Positions 12,189-21,249 of a DNA stretch of 64,000 nt are shown here, piece after piece; positions within the stretch are counted from its first letter, which is position 1; every line of letters starts with the position of its first letter. A program made the translations under genes and the position numbers. The notes under the pieces are model-generated. The model saw only the letters and a program-made list of their open reading frames with translations, did not search any database and had not been told where the DNA came from. Source of the DNA: Endoconidiophora laricicola (Eukaryota > Ascomycota > Sordariomycetes > Microascales > Ceratocystidaceae); contig LXGT01000149.1 in the NCBI GenBank assembly GCA_001640655.1, positions 1-64,000 of the forward strand. The letters are read 5' to 3'.

Positions 12189-13061
12189 CTAATTTCTTTC
12201 CTCGGCCTTCTTCAAGTGCGATGACTCGTCGCCGTAACCCCCGATCTCGATGCCGCCAAAGCCGTAAGTCTTGCCTTCAGAGCCGATGTTAACAACGTTT
12301 CGAGGACCCCTCTCGGCCAAATCATCCCTAAGCCAGCCCATGACGAGCATTCCTAGAGTGCTATTTCCAGAGTTTGTCTGCTCTTTATCAATAGTCTGCA
12401 GGAAGTCTTCAGTTACGCCCCATTCCTTGACCTTACCAAGGTGCATATGCACCAGGTGGGTCGGCCATCCGGCTAAGTTATCTAGGATATGCGTAGCATA
12501 GACAATGGTGCACAGGCGAATCTTAGTCTCGTTGCCCAGCCAGTTGAGGAACTGGGCGCGTGAAAACACGTCTAAGTCGACGGTGATTTCATCGAGCAGC
12601 AGGATATTCCAGGGCCGGATCAAGCCCATGGCGAGCTGTACGCGGCGGCGTTCGCCATCAGACACGGCGTGTAGCCGCCAGCGCGTATCGATGTCTAGCA
12701 CATGAATCAGTTCGTCGCGGCGGTCTGGGTAGGCGTCGCCGCCGACAGACCGCAGTAACTCGTCGACGCCAATATCGGTGCGCACGATGGGGTTCAGCAC
12801 CCACTCAAGGCCTAGGTAGGTGACGCCTTCGAGGCCGTGGGTGAACGGATCTAGGCCACAAATGGAGATGGTTGAGGCCGGGGCGAGGCGCTTGCCAGCT
12901 AGAAGGCGTAGTAATGTGGTCTTGCCGGCTCCGTTGGCGCCGACTAGAAGCGTGCGGCTGCCGGCGGGGAGCGAAAGTGATATGTCCCGGATGCCAGAGC
13001 TGTAGTCAGGAAAGGTGTATGTGAGGCCATTGACGACCACGGTTGGCGGGTTTTGAGGCAT
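12189..13061 (-). CDS. CAF16: Cytosolic ABC ATPase, Caf16-like (CCR4-NOT associated)
   Basis: Intronless, 290 aa, a single nucleotide-binding domain without membrane segments. Visible motifs are Walker A GANGAGKTT, the signature-like VSDGERRRVQLAMG, and Walker B NILLLDEITVDLD, followed by a switch His in YATHILDNL. The H-loop region and the GLDPFTHGLEGVTYLG segment are characteristic of the Caf16/ABCI family of non-transport ABC proteins. In yeast Caf16 binds the CCR4-NOT and mediator complexes; its exact role is unclear. The stop lies before the convergent VPS1. The start codon is only about six bases from the poly(A) end of a retrotransposon-like tail, so its 5' leader must lie within transposon-derived sequence. 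Confidence 0.92.
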   Translation of the reverse strand: MPQNPPTVVVNGLTYTFPDYSSGIRDISLSLPAGSRTLLVGANGAGKTTLLRLLAGKRLAPASTISICGLDPFTHGLEGVTYLGLEWVLNPIVRTDIGVDELLRSVGGDAYPDRRDELIHVLDIDTRWRLHAVSDGERRRVQLAMGLIRPWNILLLDEITVDLDVFSRAQFLNWLGNETKIRLCTIVYATHILDNLAGWPTHLVHMHLGKVKEWGVTEDFLQTIDKEQTNSGNSTLGMLVMGWLRDDLAERGPRNVVNIGSEGKTYGFGGIEIGGYGDESSHLKKAEERN

Positions 13062-13065
13062 GTTT

Positions 13066-13119
13066 TGTTTTTTTTTTTGATCATTAATTTTATTAAGTTT
13101 CTTGAACTATGAAGATACG
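13066..13119 (-). mobile_element. LINE-like 3' tail (family 1, copy A)
   Basis: On the minus strand this reads GTATCTTCATAGTTCAAGAA, then AT-rich sequence, then an A-run, ending six bases before the CAF16 ATG. The same roughly 40 bp end occurs at 18664-18710, 38400-38439 and 48143-48180, three of them joined to an A/T homopolymer. This is the pattern of 5'-truncated non-LTR retrotransposon ends. A possible short duplication (AAACAAA on both sides) is too A-rich to trust. Confidence 0.65.
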
Positions 13120-13271
13120 GCTTTGTTTGGTGAAAGTTAGGTGAAATAGAGTGAAGGAGGTGTAGATATTAGACAGAATAAGTGGTTCAAAGTGACATCC
13201 TAACTTATCGCCATTTGATTATAGAAGGTGGGTCGAGATCTTCTTGAAGTGGTTTAGCGTGATTTAAATCA

Positions 13272-13317
13272 TTTTTTTCTAAATCATTACTCGATTGGAA
13301 GTTAACTATGACGAGAA
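13272..13317 (-). repeat. Dispersed repeat family 2, copy b
   Basis: T-run followed by ATCATTACTCGATT and GTTAACTATGACGAGA. The last 16 bases recur exactly at 47932-47947, and the first block recurs at 50688-50699 and reverse-complemented at 35255-35271 and 3964-3980. On the minus strand it ends in A residues, consistent with a second LINE 3' end family. Confidence 0.6.
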
Positions 13318-13786
13318 ATTTATACAAGTTCTATTGTAATAACATGTACAGTAGAAGTAGTGATGTTTTATTCGAGTCTACTAAGCTGAGAATTTATGCG
13401 TAATCTACAAACTAATGGTCGGTCTTATAAAGTCACGCAGTATATCTGTCAACGTAGGGAGTAGCAATGATTCACTTGTTTAGTAGATGCTGTGATAAAC
13501 AAATGGTTCAAATGGATTGATATGTATTGACTAGTGATAAGTGATGTTCCGATAGATTATCAAGTAGATATCAAAGTGGTTAAAGTATTCTTTTCTTATA
13601 GCAAGTGAGTGGATGGATCAACTAACCCTAACGATAGGGCTCATTGCCAATCAACAATATCTTGTATATTGGGTTTTGATATTGTACAGTCAGTCACCTT
13701 CGAAGAGCATTTTTTTCTGACGAGTCCTCACCGATGGGGTTTTATCTTGGCAAGGGTTAAGTCACCGAAACAGCTTAACGCCAAAC

Positions 13787-13812
13787 TGCGCGTCTAACCT
13801 ATCCAACGCGTC
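13787..13812. promoter_or_regulatory. Candidate MCB (MluI cell-cycle box) pair upstream of POL31
   Basis: TGCGCGTC at 13787-13794 and AACGCGTC at 13805-13812 match the MBF-type ACGCGT core, the second perfectly. They sit about 310-335 bp before the POL31 ATG. Replication genes in yeasts are commonly controlled by MBF through such boxes. Binding here is inference. Confidence 0.4.
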
Positions 13813-14121
13813 AAGCATATGAAGCTTATTTATGTATGCCAAAAAGAAGGTAGAAAGATGCTGTGAAATATAACGATGCATATACTTGAAACCTCTGTCA
13901 TAGCTGTTGATATAGCGTCTTGCTAGTCTTTTCGACATAAATTGCCTAATAGAAGCCGCCTCTACAGAACCCATGACATTCTGTGACCCGCCCTAAATTG
14001 AAGCTCAATCGACTGCAACCAGCCCTTATTTTCTTAGCTTAGCTTATTTTCTTCCCGCCAAACTAAGCTGACTGTTGTCTATTTACTGCACACATCAAAC
14101 CATTCACCAAAACAGCCCATC

Positions 14122-16135
14122 ATGGTAACGCTCGACGACCTCCCAAAAGGACTATTATGTGCCCCTTCGTATGTTAAACATCGCCTTTCTCCATTGGCAC
14201 ATCTAGCTAACGTACGATGCCTTCCATCACAGAGAATCTACGCCGCCGGCTTCTTCCATAAACCGCTCGAGCTCCTCGTACCGACCCCTTCACACCTTTG
14301 ACCTGCCGCAGGTCCGCTCGTACAAGCAGCAATATGGTGACATGTACTTCTTGCGGCTGACTAAGATCAAGCCAACGGTTGAGCAACTAGCCGCTGAAGC
14401 GTGGGATGGTAACGTTATCGCTGACGAGACGGTACAGAAGATGGAGCGCGTGCTGGATATGCGCCAGGGCGAGCTGTGCTGGGTAACGGGCACAGTGTAC
14501 ATGGACATGGCGCTGAAGCCCGACATTCTCGAGGATGTGTCTAACGACGTAAGTTCTACTTGCCTGGCTGTATCCTGATAAGACAATGTGAAAGAGACAG
14601 TGGCAGACAGAGATAGAAGGACATGCTGGAAACTAATATTGCAAGCTGGAGAGAATTAGCGCTGGCTCAGTAGACCACCCGCCACGCAAAAGTACTACTC
14701 GGAAGACGGATCTGATAAGATCATGCTGGAGGATGAATCCGGCCGTATTTTGCTAGTCGGCAAGGCCCTGGACTCGGTGCTGCTAGTCACGGGTTGCATC
14801 ATCTCAGCCCTGGGCACGGAGACACCCGACGGCGAGTTCGAAGTCATCGACATCAAGTTCCCCGATCTGCCGCCACAGCCAAACCGCTGGTCACTTTTAA
14901 AGCCGCCAGCATCAAGCGACAACGACGACGATATCGAGATGGACAGCGACGAAGCGCCTAAGAAGCGCTCCTCCAAGCTTGCTATCGTCTCTGGCCTGTC
15001 GTTTTCCGGCAACGACGCCAGCTCGGCACTAGAGCTCAGTCTCCTCCTCGAGTTCCTGCTTGGCGAATCCCTCGATCCAGAATCTCAGGCTGATCTTGCC
15101 AGCATCTCCCGCCTAGTCATTGCCGGCAACTCTATTGCCAACGACGAGCCATTGGAAAAGCTCGTCGACGTAAAAAAGCCCGCCGTCAAGAAGTACGGCT
15201 ACGATTCAAGCACATACAATCCCGTGCCATCCCAGCTTTTTGACACCTTCCTAGCCGAACTTCTCCCGTCAATGCCTGTCACGCTGATGCCCGGCCCACA
15301 AGATCCGGCCAACGTCGCGTATCCGCAGCAACCCATCCACATGGCCATGTTCCCCGAAAGCCGGCAGTATGCGGCAGATCCACTGGTAAACGCTGCTACG
15401 GATAAGACGCAGCAACAGCAGCAGCCCGGCTGGTTCGATACGGTGTCAAATCCTTGGGAGGCGGAGATTGATGGCTGGCGCATACTTGGTACAGGAGGTC
15501 AGAACGTAGACGACGTGTTCAAGTATGTGGGCAGCGACGATCGACTAGGCATGATGGAGGCCATGTGCCGATGGCGTTGTATTGCACCGACAGCGCCCGA
15601 TACTCTTTGTAAGTTTAGAGTCTCTTCTTCTTCCCTTTGTTAGGTTCTCCTATCTCCCTTTTTTTTTTTCTCGTTTCCTACTCTCGTGATACCATCCAGT
15701 CTTGTAACAGAGCGACTTTCAATGCATGTTGCCAATTCCAGGCCATATCCATTCTCTGGCTAAGCTTGCGATCACCCTAGCACTCGACCGGAATTTTAGC
15801 ATCTGTGCACATATGCACGGTTAGCGGTTGACTGAAACCTTCTCTTCCACAACATTAAGGCGTAGCGACTGTAACATCAGCTAACAGAATCAATCTCCGT
15901 CTCAGACAGCTACCCTTTCCAATATGACGATCCGTTCGTGCTTAAAGACTGTCCACATCTATACTTCGTAGGCTGCCAGCCGGAGTTTGCAACCAAGGTC
16001 ATCGAGGGTCCTGATGGCCAGATTGTCCGTCTAGTGACTGTCCCGTCGTTCTCCAAGACGCACGAGCTTTGCTTGGTAGATATGGACACTCTAGAGATCA
16101 CCAGGATTAATATCAAGGTGCAGAAGGTTGAATAG
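14122..16135 (+). CDS. POL31: DNA polymerase delta small (B) subunit
   Basis: Four exons: 14122-14168, 14233-14548, 14660-15608 and 15906-16135, 513 aa. The N-terminal OB-fold region shows YFLRLTKIKP-like and GELCWVTGTVYMDM segments. The calcineurin-like, catalytically dead phosphoesterase domain includes LAIVSGLSFSG, RLVIAGNSI, VTLMPGPQDPAN and, after the last intron, YDDPFVLKDCPHLYFVGCQP. This is the B subunit that bridges the Pol3 catalytic subunit and Pol32 in the replisome; it also joins Pol zeta. Exon 3 start was chosen at 14660 because the acceptor at 14671 would give an immediate stop. The last intron is long (297 bp). Candidate MCB boxes lie upstream, and a divergent CAF16 lies about 1 kb away. 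Confidence 0.95.
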
Positions 16136-16686
16136 AAAGTGATAGTGAAATACTTTTATTCTTTCTTTAAAAATTTGGGTTTAGAGTTATGTCCAATAGT
16201 AATGCCACTTCAACTTAGAGGTAGATAGATAGAGAGGAATTATAAACTAGTATGAAATTGCATTCGTTTAAGTATATGTAATAAATGTAAAAGACTACAT
16301 GTAGAAGTCGTAGTACGTAGTGTATGTATGTATATATCAAGTGTGTTCCCTTTCTATGTAATGATAGTTTTAGAAACATATTAAGGTTTTGTATAGAAGA
16401 CGCCTATAAATGGGAAGGTAGAAAAGAGTAGAAAGAAAAAAAAAAAAGGTAGATATCTAGTAAAAAGAAAAGCCTCCAGATGAAAACAAAAACGGCCAAC
16501 GATGAAATGTGTACTTTTCTGCCTTTGTTTCTATAATCGTTGATGCCTAATTCTCCCCCCTCCCTCCCTTCTACTTGATTATACAAACAGAAAATGGATT
16601 CGAATTTTAGTCCGATATATTTTAATTTTTTTCTTTTTTTTTCTTTCCATAAATCACAACCAATGACACAACACATTGACCCAACT
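16136..16686. other. Convergent 3' region of POL31 and the F-box-like gene
   Basis: About 550 bp of AT-rich sequence with A and T runs (16435-16447, 16620-16642). A 100-codon minus frame inside it is low-complexity 3' UTR sequence. No gene seen. Confidence 0.6.
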
Positions 16687-17961
16687 TTACCACCACCACC
16701 AGTCACTGCGTTCAGATACCGTGTGAATTGGCTCTAGAAGCTCCAAAGCTTTCATGATGTCTGTAGAATCCACAATGACCTCTCGCTTTGCCTTTGTCGC
16801 CGCTGTTGTCCGACGGCCATTGTTCTCCTTTTCGGCAAGACAGAGCATCCAGCGCGGCAAAAAGGCTAGACGCTCGCGTAATAGTTGGCGCAAAGCAGAG
16901 TTTTGCAAGTCACGGAACTGAGCGAAGTTTTGGGCTGGGCTATTCACAGGAGATGGCACGATCGATGTACAGGTAGAAGAAGTAGGAGTTCCAGTAGTGA
17001 TGAGATGGGCCGTAGCAATAGAACTTGCCAAACGTTTATGGCGTTTGAGGTTGCGTGATTCGCGGACACCGACATCAGTGTTGAATGTCCATTGGTGTTC
17101 ATATCTACCAAGGCACATGCTAACAATAAGCACACGGCACACATGGCGTAGCATAGGATCTGCCAGAGCGTCCAAGGCATCTTCATGTGATTTGGTAGCA
17201 CCGGTAGCCGGGAAGACTTCTAGGTGAATAGTGCGCAAATTTGGAAACGCCGCTTTGAGCTGCACTAACCGCTGATGTAGCCATGCCGTTTTGCTGTCTA
17301 GGAGCACATGCAGGTCCATGCTGATCTTTATTTCATGGACGTAGTCAGCACCATGACGCGAGATCATGGGGAGCGCAGGACATGTTGTGGGTGGCAGGGT
17401 TTCAGAGCTACGAGACTTTTCAAAAAAATGCAGGACGGAGCGGCGGTAGAGGTAGGCACGGCTTAGATCGTACAGTGCGCGATTGGTACGCATAAGAGCC
17501 AAGGAAGGAGAAGGTTTGGCAAGGGAATAGCAGTTCTGACCTTCACGATGCAGACGGTTGGAGCCGCTGCAGGGACAGCAGGTGCTAAGTGTAACGGCTC
17601 TGTTGTCGATAGCAGTGCCAGGCGTGGCAGTTAGGGAAGGTGCCAATGTATATTCCACAATGAGCATGAGGATCTCAACAGGGAGGTCAAGCAGCCTAAA
17701 ATGCGGGACAGGGGTGGAAGCAGTTGTAGTAAAGATAGAAGAAGATGGTTTGGAGGAGCGTCTGCCAGTCTTTTTTTGAGCAAGAATGGGACGGGCCATG
17801 AGATCGGCTACGGCCTCTTCAGAAGGTTCCACACTTTTCATGTTGTGATATGTGCTGGTATCAGAATCGTTGTTGTCTGAGGATAAGGAAAGAGAACGAA
17901 GACGTTTTCGACGAGACCGTAATGCAGGAACAAGATAATGCTGGGAAGATCGGGTCTTCAT
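16687..17961 (-). CDS. F-box-like domain protein
   Basis: Intronless 424 aa frame starting MKTRSSQHYL. The N terminus is basic and Ser-rich with RRKRLRSLSLSS. Around residues 85-110 the sequence FRLLDLPVEILMLIVEY fits an F-box core (LPxEI, hydrophobic helix), followed by ALMRTNRALYDLSRAYLYRRS, the usual fungal second half of such a domain with an insertion holding several Cys. The rest (YVHEIKISMDLHV, FPNLRTIHLEVFP) resembles the Leu-rich body of fungal F-box proteins, with no named repeat. It probably acts as a substrate adaptor for an SCF ubiquitin ligase. The substrate is unknown. The end DWWWW is unusual: four Trp from a CCA repeat directly before the stop. Confidence 0.7.
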   Translation of the reverse strand: MKTRSSQHYLVPALRSRRKRLRSLSLSSDNNDSDTSTYHNMKSVEPSEEAVADLMARPILAQKKTGRRSSKPSSSIFTTTASTPVPHFRLLDLPVEILMLIVEYTLAPSLTATPGTAIDNRAVTLSTCCPCSGSNRLHREGQNCYSLAKPSPSLALMRTNRALYDLSRAYLYRRSVLHFFEKSRSSETLPPTTCPALPMISRHGADYVHEIKISMDLHVLLDSKTAWLHQRLVQLKAAFPNLRTIHLEVFPATGATKSHEDALDALADPMLRHVCRVLIVSMCLGRYEHQWTFNTDVGVRESRNLKRHKRLASSIATAHLITTGTPTSSTCTSIVPSPVNSPAQNFAQFRDLQNSALRQLLRERLAFLPRWMLCLAEKENNGRRTTAATKAKREVIVDSTDIMKALELLEPIHTVSERSDWWWW

Positions 17962-19810
17962 ATTGAAGAAAAGAAAGAGAGAGGAGAATAAAAGAAGAGA
18001 AAAAGGGGAATGATATGAGAAAGGGGTACCAAGAGGATGGGGGAGGGGGGGGGGGCTGTGTGTATATATGGGTAGATTGAAGCTTTATTTGCATCAAGGA
18101 ACACTGCATTATATGGTAGCGGCCAAAGTTGGTCGGTTGGTACGGGTAGTCAGACCAGGACTAGAAATGACAAGCGGACTTGATGATCTAGATTTGGTGT
18201 TGGTTAGAGTAGCATCAGAGGCAGAGAAGTTCCTTGCATGGCTTATATGCTTGTAAGCTTGTAACCAAGCACGTTGAGTAAGCGAGTTTCTGAGTTAATG
18301 GACAAACTGAGAGATGAGTAAGAAAGCAATGAATCAAAAGATAGCCCTGGACCAAGGCCGGCAGATGGGCCTGCAGTTCTGCACGTTAAAGCAGAAGAAA
18401 TCAGCGGTTGACGAAAGAAGATAATCTGGTTTGTTTACTTCGCTTCATTGACAATTTCTAAAAGCAGAAAAACTCATGTTGCTCGTAGTTGTAAGTGGGC
18501 CGAGCAGTATGGCAGCTGTCATAACTAAGTATTAGGTCTGCCACCAGGTGCCAGACTGTATGTATTCCAACTGTCATGAATACAACGACGGCGGAAGATC
18601 GGATTGATGAGAGAAAGTTTAGATTAGCTCGGTATATACTTGCTGTATATACAATATATACCACCGGTATCTTCATAGTTCAAGAATCTTAACAAGACTA
18701 ATATTGATCACTTGCCCCAAGTACTATGCCTCTTTATATGTACAGTCTTTGCTTTGCCCCCACGGCCTAAACCCGGGAAAAGATAGGCGATTTTTCGCAG
18801 AAATCAAGGGAAGCTGCCAGCTTTTCCCACCTGTAGTACCTCTCAGCTTGCACATCATCTTGATTTGAATAAATAAGACTATCAAAATGGCCTGATCTCG
18901 TGCCATGTCCCATCACAAGCTAACAGTCTCTATGCCGCTAATCTTCACCTTATTTCGATTTGTTTCTCGTAATGTCATAACATGTAGTAATAATACATCT
19001 TCCGCTACAGTCGAGATCTCAACTCCCGGGAATATTCACTCGGGTATCAGTATTAGCTGACCTTATTGTGGGCATTAGGTCTCAAGCCAATGGCCTCAAA
19101 AGAAAGGATTTCTGGTATAATCTATCACCAGACTGTAAGTCTTTGTCTTTATATTACAGTCGCCTATCATTATTAGTAAGGGTCGCTTACATATGTCATC
19201 ACAACTATCCTAATTTACTCCAAATCCACTGCCTGTTCCACAGCTTTCCCGTTTCAAAAACCCATGAGGGAGGCGATCTGATCGCAGTTTCGATAGCTCC
19301 AAGCATTTCGGCAGATGTTACTATTGGTAAGAATTATTCCATATACTGGAAAAATCGACGTCAAATGATTCAGCCGAGACCCTCTCTCCCAAATGAAGTC
19401 ATATATTTGGCCAGCACTTCTAAGCTTGGCGTTTTTTTTTTTTTTGATACAGTGGTTTTTTTTTAATGCTGCTCGTGTACTTTTTTGACATCCATTGATC
19501 ACTTAAAAAAAAAAACATTTGTGTTAAATATAAAAAAAGGATCTCCAAACGATCTGACAAGCACCTGATGTATGGTTCTAAACCTTGAAATTCATAAACC
19601 CCAACAAGACGAAGCAAGCTTGAATATAAAGACATAATATAGAATACATAGCGAGAAGAGATAAGCGTAAAATCGACATGTGTATTCTTTAATATTAGAG
19701 AGCTTCTAGGGCACAAGATGGGTCCCAAAATCACATGTACATCCTCAGATGTTACAGAGTCCTCGGATCCGTGAACGCCCACACAACCCGCTCACTCCAC
19801 CCGCCAAAGC
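17962..19810. other. Gene-poor interval with a LINE-like tail
   Basis: The left end is the promoter and purine-rich leader (as read on plus) of the F-box-like gene, with a G9 run near 18046. It contains a LINE-like 3' tail at 18664-18710. The right end is the 3' flank of the PGA2-like gene, with T runs near 19433-19462. Short open frames (up to 132 codons) show no family signal. Confidence 0.55.
18664..18710 (+). mobile_element. LINE-like 3' tail (family 1, copy C)
   Basis: Begins CCGGTATCTTCATAGTTCAA and continues AAGAATCTTAACAAGACTAA, matching the other three family 1 copies at about 80-90 percent by eye. No poly(A) is left, so it is probably an old copy. The preceding 120 bp has no clear reverse-transcriptase signal. 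Confidence 0.55.
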
Positions 19811-20275
19811 TTACTCATGTAAGAACTCAGCAATATCTTTATCCTCCTCGTCCTCCTGCAGCTGCCGTAACCGCTCCTCTTCCTGGTCTAGCAACTTCTT
19901 GAGGACCTGGCGCTGGCGCTTACGAGCCTTCTTTCCCCAACTTGGCCCCGTAGCAGCAACAGTACTGCCAGAAGAGTTGTTTGCATTACCGCCTTGTGCG
20001 CGAGAAATGATATCTTCGACGTCGTCTTCGTCGGCGTCTGGAATGTTGAGTTGACCACGTAAGTCGTTGGCCGTCAGTACGTCTTCGGCGGATGCGCGCT
20101 CGAATTGCTGTTCTTGGCGGCGGCCGGCGAGCTTCATGGCGTGTGGGCGCAGGAGAGCGTAGGCACCGACAATTATTACGATGCGGATGATCTTGTAGGG
20201 GTTCAAGTCGGCAAGGGTGAGGGCAATGTTGTTGGAGACCCGGTCTAGAAACGGTACATCGGTAGGTGTTGCCAT
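19811..20275 (-). CDS. PGA2: PGA2-like ER membrane protein
   Basis: Intronless, 154 aa. A short N terminus (MATPTDVPFLDRVSNNIALT) leads to one transmembrane segment at about residues 28-45 (IIRIVIIVGAYALLRP), then a charged cytosolic region with an acidic patch (DADEDDVEDII) and a basic coiled tail (KKARKRQRQVLKKLL) ending EFLHE. This order and the DLNPYKIIRIVIIVGAYALLRP-type segment match the fungal Pga2 family. In yeast Pga2 is an essential ER protein needed for maturation of Gas1 and alkaline phosphatase. Assigned from overall pattern, as the family has no catalytic motif. Confidence 0.82.
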   Translation of the reverse strand: MATPTDVPFLDRVSNNIALTLADLNPYKIIRIVIIVGAYALLRPHAMKLAGRRQEQQFERASAEDVLTANDLRGQLNIPDADEDDVEDIISRAQGGNANNSSGSTVAATGPSWGKKARKRQRQVLKKLLDQEEERLRQLQEDEEDKDIAEFLHE

Positions 20276-21249
20276 GATTATTGAGTGTAGACTTGTGTGA
20301 AAATGAGGATGGGGACAAGGTTGAGGATGTTGGAATGTGAATTAGAAAATAAAGATGACGTTGTGTGTGAATAACGAGTATTAAAGTATTAAATTCAGGT
20401 CAAGGGTGAAGATGCTGGATCCGATAAATCTGTTCGTTCCGGGTTTCCCGTCGTGCTAGATAACGATAACGATAATAGCTGTAGATCGGCGTGGATCGTG
20501 AGTTTTGATAGTAGGGTAGGCAAATGCTTGAGGAAGAAGCTCGACGAATTGGCAGAGATCCAGCCAGAAAAGAATAAGAAAGAAAGTGATAAATAAAATA
20601 AAATAAAATAAAAGTCAAATACCCCAATATTATTATATTAAGTTCTAACTAAAGTCTAACGGCAAATTCTCAGAAGCAAGTGATGAAATTGTGTTGTGTT
20701 CAGTTGGTAAATCACGATCTTTTTTTTTTTCTTTCTTTTGTCACTTAATTAAGGCCAGAAAAGCCAGAATACTAAACTTTGGCCAATGCGATTAACCGAT
20801 GATTACTATTAAAGTGGGACATCGCCACCCGATAAGCGCCGTTTCTTTTAGACTATGGTTTTTCGACCTAGGACACTATAACTGACAGGGGGTATGCAAA
20901 ATAGTGACTTGGAAATATCGAACTGAAGTCACTGTGGCTCAACGCAGCCACAGCAGCATCGACAACCAAGGGACCTAACACCTTTCTCGCTGTCATAAAG
21001 CTCGTTTAGCAACGTCGATTATCAACTGTAATCCGAAATAACTAGCACTTAGCATAACTGACTACTCGTTAGTTCAAAGTTGGGAAACTATAATATGGTT
21101 ACTGTCTTCGTGGCAGACTCGAAAATAACTAGTACGTACTATGCTATAAAGTATAAGAAATATAAATTCAAATATTGTGTAACGTACATTCTATGAGAGT
21201 AATGTAGGAAGGAAAGGACGGACTACCGTTTCGAGGTATATTTGAGTAT
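20276..21249. other. Gene-poor interval upstream of PGA2
   Basis: 5' flank of the PGA2-like gene with an (AAAAT)n-like run near 20592-20614 and a T11 run near 20720. No coding signal found. Confidence 0.5.
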
